This document shows positions 44,433 through 52,643 of a stretch of DNA of 64,000 nucleotides, one piece after another. Origin of the DNA: Streptomyces diastatochromogenes (GTDB lineage Bacteria > Actinomycetota > Actinomycetes > Streptomycetales > Streptomycetaceae). A program made the position numbers and the translations under genes. The stretch spans positions 620,001 through 684,000 of the forward strand of contig JAPTYK010000002.1 of assembly GCA_026913215.1 (NCBI GenBank), written 5' to 3'. Every line of letters starts with the position of its first letter. The stretch's first letter is position 1. The notes under the pieces are model-generated. The model was not told where the DNA came from, made no database searches, and worked only from the letters and a program-made list of their open reading frames with translations.

Positions 44433-45800
44433 TTGCGCCCGTCCATACGTAGATCAATGGCGGCGGCCACGATGGCCGCCGCCGTCATGACCGCCCTCGC
44501 CGTCACCCCCGGCTCCGCTTCCGCGGGCGCCGGCCCGGAGACGACCGGGCGGGTCAAGGTCGAGATACCCGGCCACGAACACGTCGAAAGCGGTCGGCAC
44601 GGGCATCACGAGGCCGGTTCCGGCTACACCTGGGTGCCGTCCGCCCGCAAGGCCCTTGCCACCGCCCCGCTCTCCGCGGCCGAGGCCCGCGCCGACGGCG
44701 ATGTCACCAAGGTCGTCGACAACGGCCCCACCGCCGACCGCCTCGACGTGGTCGTCATCGGCGACGGCTACACCGCCGCCGAACTGAACCAGTTCCACGC
44801 CGATGCCAAGGAGAAGTGGGCCGAGGTGACGGCCGTCGAGCCGTACACCACCTACCGGAACCTCTTCAACGTCTGGACCGTCGACGCCGTCTCGAACGAC
44901 TCCGGAGTCTCCGGCGACCCGGGCCGGGACGTCGTCAAGGACACCGCCCTCGGCTCGTACTTCTGGTGCGACGGCATCGAGCGGCTGCTCTGCGTCGACG
45001 AGCAGAAGGTCGACTCGTACGTCGCCAAGGCCCCCGAGGCCGACCTCGTCATCGTCCTGTCCAACAGCACCAAGTACGGCGGCGCCGGCTACAACACACC
45101 CAGCAAGACGCTCGGTTACGAGGGCATCTCCACCGCCTCCGCCCGCAACGACCGCTCCGGCCAGGTCGCCATCCACGAGACCGGCCACTCGCTCGGCAAA
45201 CTCGCCGACGAGTACTTCTACCCCGGCTACCCCGGATACGAGCAGTACACCGGCGCGGAGCCCGCGGAATCCAACATCTCCACCCTGAGCGCGGACGCCA
45301 TCGGCGCCCAGCGGACCAAGTGGTACCGCTGGCTCGGCGAGACCTCCCCCGACGGCGGCACGGTCGGCACCTACCAGGGCGGCGGCTACTACGTGGCCGG
45401 CCTCAACCGGCCCACCGACGCCTCGATCATGCGAGTGCTCGGCAAGCCCTTCAACCTCCCCGGCCGCGAGGCGATGATCGCCGGCTTCTACCGCCACGCC
45501 TCCGTCGCGACCCCCCTCACCCCCACCGACCGCACGCTGCGCCAGCGCGACACCGCACGCGTCGAGGTACCGCGACTGGCGGCCGAGCAGCAGCTCGACG
45601 TCCGGTGGTACCTCGACGGCAAGCCGCTGACCGCCCAGACGGGCCGGACCGCCGTACCCGTGGCCGCGCTCCACCTGGACTCGCGGGACCTCCGCAGCCA
45701 CAGCCTCACCGTCCTCGTCACCGACCGCACCAACGCCGTGCGCGACCCGGCGATCGCCGCGACCGCCCAGGACCAGCAGTCCTGGACGGTCCGGCACTGA
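44433..45800 (+). CDS. Secreted zinc metallopeptidase, family M64
   Basis: 455 residues from TTG 44433, GGGGAGAG seven bases upstream. Signal peptide MAAAVMTALAVTPGSASAGA-type, cleaved about residue 30. The catalytic domain has LDVVVIGDGYTAAELNQFHA, the typical M64 opening, and the zinc motif HETGH at residues 248-252, followed by SLGKLADEY (third ligand region). WFRW-like KWYRWLGE and ASIMRVLGKPFNLPGREAMI complete the family pattern. A ~110-residue C-terminal beta domain follows. M64 enzymes include Clostridium IgA peptidase; the substrate here is unknown. A strong terminator follows and the divergent XRE-TPR gene is the probable regulator. Confidence 0.93.
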   Translation: MRPSIRRSMAAATMAAAVMTALAVTPGSASAGAGPETTGRVKVEIPGHEHVESGRHGHHEAGSGYTWVPSARKALATAPLSAAEARADGDVTKVVDNGPTADRLDVVVIGDGYTAAELNQFHADAKEKWAEVTAVEPYTTYRNLFNVWTVDAVSNDSGVSGDPGRDVVKDTALGSYFWCDGIERLLCVDEQKVDSYVAKAPEADLVIVLSNSTKYGGAGYNTPSKTLGYEGISTASARNDRSGQVAIHETGHSLGKLADEYFYPGYPGYEQYTGAEPAESNISTLSADAIGAQRTKWYRWLGETSPDGGTVGTYQGGGYYVAGLNRPTDASIMRVLGKPFNLPGREAMIAGFYRHASVATPLTPTDRTLRQRDTARVEVPRLAAEQQLDVRWYLDGKPLTAQTGRTAVPVAALHLDSRDLRSHSLTVLVTDRTNAVRDPAIAATAQDQQSWTVRH

Positions 45801-45817
45801 CCCCAGGGCTCCCCGCA

Positions 45818-45850
45818 TGTGGAGGCCCCCTTGCGGGCGGCCTCCACATC
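45818..45850 (+). terminator. Hairpin terminator after the M64 peptidase gene
   Basis: ATGTGGAGGCC (45818-45828) and GGCCTCCACAT (45840-45850) form a perfect 11-base-pair stem with an 11-base loop, 17 bases after the stop codon. Confidence 0.88.
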
Positions 45851-45854
45851 CACC

Positions 45855-45920
45855 GTCAGCCCGTCACTGTCACCCTGTCACCGTCAGCCCGTCAGCCCGT
45901 CAGCCCGTCAGCCCGTCACC
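45855..45920. repeat. 8-base tandem repeat (GTCAGCCC)
   Basis: Repeats of GTCAGCCC and variants (GTCACTGTCACC, GTCACCGTCAGC) directly follow the peptidase terminator. The last four copies are identical. No coding role. Confidence 0.85.
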
Positions 45921-46135
45921 GGCGTCCAGGCGCCGGAACTCATCGAGCTCCACCACTTCCCGCGGCAAGACCACCGGGAACTCGGACACCACGTCACCGA
46001 TCACGTCCGTCCGACACGCTGCCTGCCCAAGACCATGGAACCCTCCGGGGGACACTGGGTGGTTCCGCCCCGCCCGGTCGGCAGCTCATGCCGGTGACTG
46101 CCACGGGGGTCCGTTGTGAAAGTGCTGATCACATC

Positions 46136-46275
46136 CACTCGTTGATGGCTGCGATCAGCGCGGCCGCTTGGTAGCGGACGGCGAGTTCGTCGTACCTGGG
46201 GGCGATGGCGCGGTGGCGCGGCGGCGCTTCAGGCGGTTGATTCCGCACCCGACCGCGTGCCGTCCTTGTCCCCCC
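46136..46275 (-). pseudogene. IS5-family transposase C-terminal fragment
   Basis: On the minus strand: HAVGCGINRLKRRRA, then in another frame RYDELAVRYQAAALIAAINE, WM, stop at 46135. This is the last ~45 residues of an IS5-type DDE transposase, lacking even the catalytic Glu context upstream. Just beyond the stop it shares GTGA.CAGCA.TTTCACAAC with the end of the IS5 copy at 52622, which is the likely terminal repeat of this IS type. Confidence 0.65.
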
Positions 46276-46439
46276 CCACAGGAGTGAATCCCAATCCTCA
46301 CGCACGCGAGCGTGGAGCGCGTGCCTGATCGGCCCTCCGGTGCGCGGCGGCATGGGCCAACACCTTCCCCGACGCCCGCGGGCCCGTGCCGGAGGGTGTC
46401 CGGCACGGGCCCGCGTGGGTGTGGCTGGTGTCCGGGGCG

Positions 46440-46751
46440 TCAGGAAGAGACACCGGTGACGGACTGGATGGTGGCACCGAGGTCGCACCAGGTGGTGGAG
46501 GTGCCGCCGGACTCGGCGCGGTTGCCGTAGTGGGTGTAGTTCCCGTAGCCGGGCTTGTAACAGACGATCTTGCCGGTGAACGCGCTGCCGACACAGCGCA
46601 CGGAGGCGCCGGCGTGGCCGCCGCTACCGGTGAAGTACTGCACGTTGCCGCAGCTCAGCGACGCGGCCGAGGCGGTCCCGATTCCCGCCATGCCCCAGCT
46701 GGCGAGTGCGAGCGAGGCAGCCACGGCAGCGGCACGAATTCCAGTACGCAT
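46440..46751 (-). CDS. Small secreted four-cysteine protein
   Basis: 103 residues from ATG 46751. A clear Sec signal peptide (MRTGIRAAAVAASLALASWG, cleaved after ATASAA near residue 31) precedes a ~72-residue Gly/Ser/Thr/Tyr-rich mature part with four Cys (SLSCGNVQYF, SVRCVG, IVCYKPGYGNYTHYGNRA, TWCDL), enough for two disulfides. No enzyme motif. Small secreted proteins of this kind are common and uncharacterised in Streptomyces. A G-quadruplex-forming tract lies ~120 bases upstream. Confidence 0.8.
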   Translation of the reverse strand: MRTGIRAAAVAASLALASWGMAGIGTASAASLSCGNVQYFTGSGGHAGASVRCVGSAFTGKIVCYKPGYGNYTHYGNRAESGGTSTTWCDLGATIQSVTGVSS

Positions 46752-46867
46752 GGGGTTTCCCTTCAAGGGTGTCCAGGACGGCTTGGCGTTCGCTTAAGAA
46801 AGTAGGAATGGCGACTCGCGCCACATCCGAATCCGGCTTGAGTACGGCACTGCTGCAGGGGCACGGC

Positions 46868-46906
46868 ACTCCCGCCCCCGCCCCCGCCCCCGCCCCCACG
46901 CCCCCG
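46868..46906 (-). promoter_or_regulatory. G-quadruplex-forming tract upstream of the small secreted protein
   Basis: The plus strand has five consecutive runs of CCCCCG, then CCCCCACGCCCCC. The minus strand therefore has at least five runs of five G separated by one to three bases, an ideal G-quadruplex sequence. It lies 117-155 bases before the start of the secreted-protein gene, on that gene's non-template side. Confidence 0.6.
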
Positions 46907-47289
46907 CTCCTGCTCCTCGGCCTCGACCGCCACGGCCGCCTCCGGGCTGCTGGCCGCACGGCGTCGCCGCGTCCGGGAGGCTCTGTCCGGATGGCAAGTA
47001 CTTGTCCGCCTCCGGCCCCGGGCGCCTGTGGGGGAGGGGGCGGTTCGCGCCGCAGGCTTGTGGCAGGCCTGAGCCCGGCCAGCCCAGCACCGACTTCGTA
47101 TCCCCTGCCAGGGTGAGGGTGTCGGCGGCCGCGGCTTGCTCCCGCTCCACCAGCACCCCACCGGCCCACCTCCACCGGCCCCGCACCCGAGGAGGGCCGC
47201 ACTCGGCGGGGCTGCGTCCGCGGAGTCTGCCGTCGCCGCGCACCGGCAGCAGGCCCTGGTGTCCTAGCTCAGACACCAGCCGCAAAGTA
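46907..47289. other. No recognisable gene
   Basis: Very G+C-rich sequence with shadow frames only, between the secreted-protein promoter region and the truncated recombinase. Confidence 0.4.
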
Positions 47290-47866
47290 GCCAGACACCC
47301 GCGCCGCCGATGGTCTTGCCGCGCTTACGGGCGGACTCGTGGCCTTCGAGGGTGCGGTCGCGGATGTACTCGCGTTCCATGCCGGACATGGCCGAGAGCA
47401 CGGTGAACACGATGTCGGACGGGTCGTGCGAGCCCTTGAGCTCTCCGGTGAGGAACTCTAGGTCGACGCTGCCGGCTTTCAGATCTTCGGCGAGAGAGTC
47501 GAGCTGTGCGTCGAGAGACTGCCGGGCGGTCGGGGTTCGTGCGTAGCCGAGGCGGACGTGCCCGACCGGTTCGTCGCCGGCGCTCGCGGGCCGGGGCAGC
47601 TCGGTCCACACCGGCCCCGGCTTGCGTAGGGCGGGGATCGGCACGTTGAGCGCCTTGGCGAGTTGGGGTACGAGGCGGAAGCGGGCGGTGGGGTACTGGA
47701 CGGCCACCTTGCCCTTGCCGGTCCGGCACGGGGAGCCCGTAGGGGCCGCGCAGGTGGACATCGGACAGACACGTGATTCCATGCGCTTGAAGTCGTCGCG
47801 CACGCCCCGAAGCGTTTCGTAAGGGTGTTTCAGCAGTTCAGTGGTTTGCGACAACTCATGAGGCAT
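47290..47866 (-). pseudogene. Serine recombinase (resolvase family), deleted and catalytically dead
   Basis: Reads a Cys-containing N-terminal extension (SRVCPMSTCAAPTGSPCRTG, QYPTARFRLVPQLAKALNVP) typical of a Streptomyces recombinase group, then the resolvase start GHVRLGYARTPTARQSLDAQ. The catalytic Ser of YARTST is Pro here. About 60 residues of the resolvase core are missing between LDSLAE and DLKAGSVDLEFLTGELKGSH. FTVLSAMSGMEREYIRDRTL and EGHESARKRGKTIGGAGV follow before the C-terminal DNA-binding domain is cut off. Deletion, substitution and truncation all show that it is inactive. Confidence 0.85.
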
Positions 47867-47940
47867 GATCGCCGCAGGTGGGCCGCCGGGTGACCCCGTG
47901 TTTCACGAGCGGCCACCTATGAAACGCCCTCGGTGACTGA

Positions 47941-48465
47941 TCAGGTGACCGTGGCTCGTGCCCGGTGTCTGCGTACGGCGTCGCGGTTGGCGCAGCGATG
48001 TGAGCAGTAGCGCTGTCGTCCGGTGCGTGAGGTGTCGGCGAAGGCTGTGTCGCACTCGGTCGTCTCGCAGCGCCGCAGCCGGTGCATGCCCCGGCCCGTC
48101 AAGTGCAGTGCGGTGCCGACCGCGAACAGGGTGAACAGTACGGGGCCGAGGGGCTGTTCCGCGTCCCGGTAGTGCAGATGCCACCCGGTACCGGGGTGGG
48201 AGGTCAGTCGCGGGTAGGCGGCGGCCTCGGCCAGCATCCGGTTCAGCAGATCGGCGCGCTCCTGCTCCCCGACGGCGTCGACGACCTTCTCCCATGCGTC
48301 GAGTGCGGCCTCGGTGCGGCTGAGATCGTCCGCTGTCACCGGGCGCTCCAGTACGAGCCCGGCAGCGCGGCAGCGGTCTGCCAGTTCATCCGCGCTCTCG
48401 GGCCGGCGGTTGACCAGGTCCGCGGCCAGGTTCACCGCATCCTCGCCGTAAGGGTTGAGCAGCAT
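47941..48465 (-). CDS. CGNR zinc-finger regulator (ABATE domain)
   Basis: 174 residues from ATG 48465: MLLNPYGEDAVNLAADLVNR, the ABATE N-terminal domain, then a C-terminal zinc ribbon RRCETTECDTAFADTSRTG, RQRYCSHRCANRDAVRRHR. The signature CGNR is CANR here, and the four Cys are conserved. CGNR proteins are putative one-component regulators, often paired with transporters. The divergent MFS gene starts 26 bases away, so the two share a compact promoter region. Neither has a clear Shine-Dalgarno sequence, so leaderless transcripts are possible. Confidence 0.9.
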   Translation of the reverse strand: MLLNPYGEDAVNLAADLVNRRPESADELADRCRAAGLVLERPVTADDLSRTEAALDAWEKVVDAVGEQERADLLNRMLAEAAAYPRLTSHPGTGWHLHYRDAEQPLGPVLFTLFAVGTALHLTGRGMHRLRRCETTECDTAFADTSRTGRQRYCSHRCANRDAVRRHRARATVT

Positions 48466-48491
48466 AAGACCATTACAGCAGTGTGGTCGGC

Positions 48492-49754
48492 ATGACACAA
48501 CAAGCCGCCCGGTTCGCCGGTTCCCAGGCCCGTAACCCGTGGCGCTATCGCTGGATCGTCCTGGGCATCGCCACCTTCACCCAGGCCGCATCCGGCTTCT
48601 TCGTGGGCGGTATCGGAGCGCTCGGCGTCCACCTGCAGAGCGCCCTGAACCTGAGTACGGCACAGCTGGGCCTACTCGTTTCGGCAGCACAATTGGCTCC
48701 GCTGGCCGGGCTGTTAGTGGCCGGCGAGCTTCTTGACCGCTACAGCGAGCGCTGGGTGGTCGGGATCGGGGCCGGTGTGGTCGCGCTGGCCCTGGGCGCG
48801 GGGAGCTTGGCTCCGGGGTACACGGCCCTGCTGGGCGCACTCCTGGTGGTCGGTACGGGATACAGCACCGTCCAGCCGGGCGGGAGCAAGTCGGTGGCCT
48901 CCTGGTTCGACACGTCACAGCGCGGCTTCGCCATGGGCATCCGGCAGGCCGGGCTGCCCCTGGGAGCGGCGCTCGCCTCAGCCGTACTGCCGCTCGTCGC
49001 CGAGGAGTTCGGCTGGCGAGCAAGTCTGCTGACCGGCGGCTGCGTCGCACTGCTGGGAGCCGGCCTCTTCATGGGCTGCTACCGTCGGCCGCCCGCCGCG
49101 CCTGGCCCGCAAAACAAGAAGCCGTCGGCTCCGCTCGTGGTGCAACTCCGCGCCCGGCTGCGCATGCTCCGTGAACCGTCCACGGTGAAGATCATGTTGT
49201 CGGGGACCAGCCTGATCTCGGTGCAGTACGGCGTGGCCGTCCTGGCGGTGCTCCACCTCCACCAGGCGTCATCGGTCGGCGCCGGACAGGCCACTCTGGT
49301 CCTGGTGGCCTCCCAGGGCGCGGGCGTTGCGGGCCGGATATGCCTGGCGGCCTGGAGCGACCGGAGCGGTTCCGGGCGCTATGCCGTCGTGCTGGTCTGC
49401 ATGGTCGCTGTGATCGCAGGACTGGTCGTGCTGCTGACACCGGCCGGGCGGGTACCGGTCGTCGCCTCCGGCGTCTTCGTCTGGCTCGGCTTCTTCGGCT
49501 TCGGCTGGTACGGCCCCTGGGTCGCCTACGTCACCGAAGCGGCTCCGCCGGGCAAGACCGGCTTCGCCCTGGGTCTGGCCATGTCCGTCAACCAGATCGC
49601 CATCATCACCGTCCCGCCCGTGCTGGGCCTGCTGGTCGACCTCACCGGCAGCTTCATCCCGGCCTGGGCACTGCTGTGCCTGCTGACGATCGTCGCCCTG
49701 GCGGTCACGGCCAAGGCGGAACTCCGCACCTGCCATGAACTCCTGACGAAATGA
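48492..49754 (+). CDS. MFS transporter
   Basis: About 420 residues from ATG 48492 (GTG 48483 is also in frame). Twelve hydrophobic helices. The family motif A region between helices 2 and 3 reads GELLDRYSERWVVGIG, a YX-type rather than the full GxxxD(R/K) form. LPLGAALASAVLPLVAEEFG and the 6-7 loop (QNKKPSAPLVVQLRARLRML) are typical. It resembles cyanate/NarK-like and aromatic-compound permeases. Substrate unknown. It is divergent from the CGNR regulator, which probably controls it. Confidence 0.9.
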   Translation: MTQQAARFAGSQARNPWRYRWIVLGIATFTQAASGFFVGGIGALGVHLQSALNLSTAQLGLLVSAAQLAPLAGLLVAGELLDRYSERWVVGIGAGVVALALGAGSLAPGYTALLGALLVVGTGYSTVQPGGSKSVASWFDTSQRGFAMGIRQAGLPLGAALASAVLPLVAEEFGWRASLLTGGCVALLGAGLFMGCYRRPPAAPGPQNKKPSAPLVVQLRARLRMLREPSTVKIMLSGTSLISVQYGVAVLAVLHLHQASSVGAGQATLVLVASQGAGVAGRICLAAWSDRSGSGRYAVVLVCMVAVIAGLVVLLTPAGRVPVVASGVFVWLGFFGFGWYGPWVAYVTEAAPPGKTGFALGLAMSVNQIAIITVPPVLGLLVDLTGSFIPAWALLCLLTIVALAVTAKAELRTCHELLTK

Positions 49755-49941
49755 CCTTCGAGCTTGTCGGGTCACCCTGGGACCAAGTGGTCCGGGGTGC
49801 CACTGAGTGGCATGGACAAGGCCGTGGAAGCAGCCCCGCACATCCGTCGCCGGGACATCAGACAGGCCCTGTCACATCTGCAATCGGCGGCCCGCGTATC
49901 GGAGCAAGAGCCATCGCTCGGCAAAACGAGGGGAAGAAACA

Positions 49942-50706
49942 GTGCAACGCATCGGGATCATCGGCGTAGGCGAGATCGGCCGGGCCCTCGTGGACGGCCT
50001 GTGCGATGGCGTCGAGGAGCCACCGGAGCTCTACCTCTCGCCACGGGGCGCCCGTACAGCCGCCGAACTGTCACAGCGCCATCCGACCGTATACGTGTGC
50101 GCCGACAACCAGGACGTGCTGAACCGCTCAGATTTGGTGATCCTCGCCGTCCGCCCCCAGGACCGTGTCAAGGCCCTCTCCGGGCTCCGGGTCGGCGAGG
50201 ACAGCGTCGTGGTCAGCGTCATGACCGGTGTCGCCATCAGCGAGGTGCGCCACATCCTGGGCACCGACGCCCCTGTGGTGCGCGCCATCCCATTGCCCTC
50301 CGCGCGCGAGCGTCGCTCCGTCACCGCGACCTGTCCCTTCCACCCGGCCGTGGACGACCTCTTCGATGCCCTCGGCGGGACGCTCCCCGTCGCTGACGAG
50401 GCGACCCTCAACGTCTTCCAAATGCTGACGGGCACGCTGACCACCCATTACTACTACCTGGCCACGCTCGCCGATTGGGCCGTCCGGCAGGGCATTTCCC
50501 CCGAGACTGCGGACCGCTACCTCCGTGGCCTCTTTCAGGGCGTCGGGCACGCGCTGGGCGACGACACGCGCTCGTTGCAGCAGCTCGCGGGCGACCACGA
50601 GACACCGAAAGGACTCAACGAGCACCTTCGCACCACATGGTTCGACCCGGCCAACACCGAGGCCCTCACCAAGGCACTCGACGCGCTCCTCGCAGACCTC
50701 AAGTAG
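49942..50706 (+). CDS. Pyrroline-5-carboxylate reductase-like protein
   Basis: 254 residues from GTG 49942, GGGGAAG six bases upstream. N-terminal NAD(P)-binding fold VQRIGIIGVGEIGRALVDGL (GxGxxG), then LSPRGARTAAELSQRHPTVY, DLVILAVRPQDRVKALSGL (AVKPQ motif of ProC) and VSVMTGVAISEVRHILGTDA with VVRAIPLPSA in place of VVRAMPNTPA. The C-terminal dimerisation helices are recognisable (TADRYLRGLFQGVGHALGDD, KGLNEHLRTTWFDPAN). The exchange of the NTPA motif suggests a substrate other than pyrroline-5-carboxylate. Confidence 0.85.
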   Translation: MQRIGIIGVGEIGRALVDGLCDGVEEPPELYLSPRGARTAAELSQRHPTVYVCADNQDVLNRSDLVILAVRPQDRVKALSGLRVGEDSVVVSVMTGVAISEVRHILGTDAPVVRAIPLPSARERRSVTATCPFHPAVDDLFDALGGTLPVADEATLNVFQMLTGTLTTHYYYLATLADWAVRQGISPETADRYLRGLFQGVGHALGDDTRSLQQLAGDHETPKGLNEHLRTTWFDPANTEALTKALDALLADLK

Positions 50707-50924
50707 TCGCGTCGGCACAGGCCCCCGCACCGCTCCCGAAACCCACTCAACCAGACAGAAGAGTGCGCACAGGCGCCCCCCAGAGCAGATCAGCGCGCAC
50801 CCGAGGGTGAGGAATGCATTGCGGACGTCGTCCCGTATCTCCCAGCGGATCCGCAGGCGGCGAAACCAGGGTGGGGGCGTAGTCCTTCATCCTGTCTTGT
50901 GCTCGATCGGTCGGCGAAGTCCGC

Positions 50925-51560
50925 TGGGGTGCGGGGGCTGGGCACTGTGAGCTCCAGGTCGAGGCACTGGTCCATGTCCAGTCAGGGCGCCGTCCTCGCC
51001 ATAGTGGAGCACGGAGTTCGCGCTGTTCCAGTTCTCCACGACTTGCAGACCGCCGCAGGTGAAGCGCCGCAGCACCTGCTCCGCCTCCACCGTCCCCAGG
51101 CGGAGCGCGGTCGCGTACTTCACCATCGGGTCGTACTGCTGCTCGATCAGCTCCCGACGGATCGGCCGCGTCAGCGAGCCACCGAGCGCCGGCCAGCCGG
51201 GCGGAGCATCGTCCGGGCGGTACAGGCGGATGCTGCCGATGTTCTTCAGCCTCGGCAGCAGTCGGAAGTTCAGCAGTTCGGTGAACGCGAACCCGACCAC
51301 GCCGGCGCCATGTGTGTCGACGTAGTCCGACTCGATCTCGGCGTCCGTGCAGTGCCGCAGCAGCGCTTCGATCATCGCCGCGACCTCGGACGACGAACAG
51401 GACTTGAGCTGGGAGTAGATGCAGACGTTTTTCCTCCGCTCGACGTGCCAGTAGATCATCACGCCGTTGCCGCCGTAGCGGGCGTGGTACTCGGTCATGA
51501 AGTTGCTGGACCAGTACCCGAACTTCTTCGAGTCCGACGCGCACGCGGTCCCTTGGCCCC
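50925..51560 (-). pseudogene. Tn3-family transposase fragment (Tn4556-like) with internal deletion
   Basis: The minus strand reads WGQGTACASDSKKFGYWSSN with the first catalytic Asp of the Tn3 DDE domain, MTEYHARYGGNGVMIYWHVE, DAEIESDYVDTHGAGVVGFA (second Asp) and FAFTELLNFRLLPRLKNIGS. About 40 residues are then missing between QVLRRFT and GGLQVVENWNSANSVLHYGE, with coding resuming in frame, and the end is out of frame. The N-terminal ~600 residues are absent. It closely resembles the Streptomyces fradiae Tn4556 type as I recall it. No terminal repeats or resolvase are seen. Confidence 0.8.
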
Positions 51561-51746
51561 ACCTTGTCGTTGACCGCCCGATACAGGCAGGAAGCCCCGT
51601 GCGCTGGTGGCCAAGTTACAGGCGCTGACCGTGAAGCCCACCGACCGCTGGTGACCGTCTTCTGCTTCGCGCGCGGGAATACGGCGGGCTGTCGCCTTCG
51701 CAGGAGTTGGGCGGGGATCCGGAGGCATCGGGCGGGGGCAGCCCGG

Positions 51747-51780
51747 CCTCGGCAGTTTTACGGCCGTGAAACTGCCGAGG
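51747..51780 (+). promoter_or_regulatory. Stem-loop enclosing the transposase start codon
   Basis: CCTCGGCAGTTT (51747-51758) and AAACTGCCGAGG (51769-51780) form a perfect 12-base-pair stem. The 10-base loop TACGGCCGTG ends in the GTG start codon of the transposase (51766-51768), so the start and first codons would be hidden in mRNA. This is a known way of keeping transposase translation low in other IS families. Confidence 0.6.
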
Positions 51781-52622
51781 GGCATCAAGCCGGGCCATCC
51801 GCAGGTGTGGACGTGGCGGCAGCTGATATATGGCATACACGGCATACACGTCATACGGTGGCGGACCCGGACCGGCGCTCCCTGGCGGGACGTGCCCGAA
51901 CGCTACGGGCCGTGGGACCGGGCCTACGACCCGTTCCACCGCTGGCAGCGAGACGGGACGTGGGCCCGGATCCTCACCCGGCGTCAGGCCGGAGCCGACG
52001 CGAAGGGCCTGATCATCTGGGACGTGAATGTCGACTCCGCCGTCTGCCGGGCCCACCGGCACGCCGTCGGTGCGGCGGAAAGGGGGACCTCCAGAAGGAG
52101 CCGCCCGGCGGCGTATTCGTCGAAACGGCTGATTACGGCTTCGGACGGTCCCGCGGTGGACTGGCCAGCAAAATCCACCTCGCCGTCGGGCAGGGGCAGA
52201 AGCCCCTGTCCGTGGTGATCACAGCCGGGCAGCGGGGTGATTCCTCGCAGTTCGAGCCGGCCCTGGAGGCTGTCCGGGCGCCCCGGCTCAGGCTCGGCAG
52301 GCCGTGCAAGCGGCCGGACCGTGTGCGGGCCGACAAGGCGTACGGCTCCCGCAGTAACCGCTCCTACCTGTGCAGACGCGGGACCAAGGCCACGATTCCA
52401 GTTCCGGCGGACCGGGTTCACAACCGGTTGAAGCGTGGCTCACGCGGTGGGCGGCCGCCGAAGTTCGACAAGGGCGACTACAAGCAGCGGCACGCTGTCG
52501 AGTACGGAATCAACCGCCTGAAGCGCCACAGCGCCGTCGCCACCAGGTACGACAAATACGGCAAGCTCGCCGTCCGTTATGAAGTGACCGTGCTGCTCGC
52601 ACCCACCAACGAGTGGCTGTGA
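51766..52622 (+). pseudogene. IS5-family transposase in two frames
   Basis: Frame one from GTG 51766: MKLPRGIKPGHPQVWTWRQL, TGAPWRDVPERYGPWDRAYD and the first catalytic Asp in VNVDSAVCRAHRHAVG. Near 52078-52086 (GGAAAGGGGGACC) the coding frame changes by -1. The second frame continues KGDLQKEPPGGVFVE, SRGGLASKIHLAVGQGQKPL, RVRADKAYGSRSNRSYLCRR (second Asp) and HAVEYGINRLKRHSAVATRY (catalytic Glu) to 52622. All DDE residues are present, so a frameshift alone separates it from activity. Some IS5-group elements use programmed frameshifting, but no canonical slippery heptamer is aligned here. The downstream end shares TTTCACAAC with the fragment at 46135. Confidence 0.8.
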
Positions 52623-52643
52623 CCAGCATTTTCACAACACATC

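Noticed and set aside
44454..45818. Minus-strand open frame of 454 codons opposite the M64 peptidase
   Set aside because: Mirror frame of a gene with signal peptide, HExxH motif, ribosome binding site and terminator on the plus strand.
52078..52086. Programmed -1 frameshift signal in the IS5 transposase
   Set aside because: The direction fits, but no canonical X XXY YYZ heptamer is aligned with the reading frame at GGAAAGGGGGACC, so a plain indel is equally likely.
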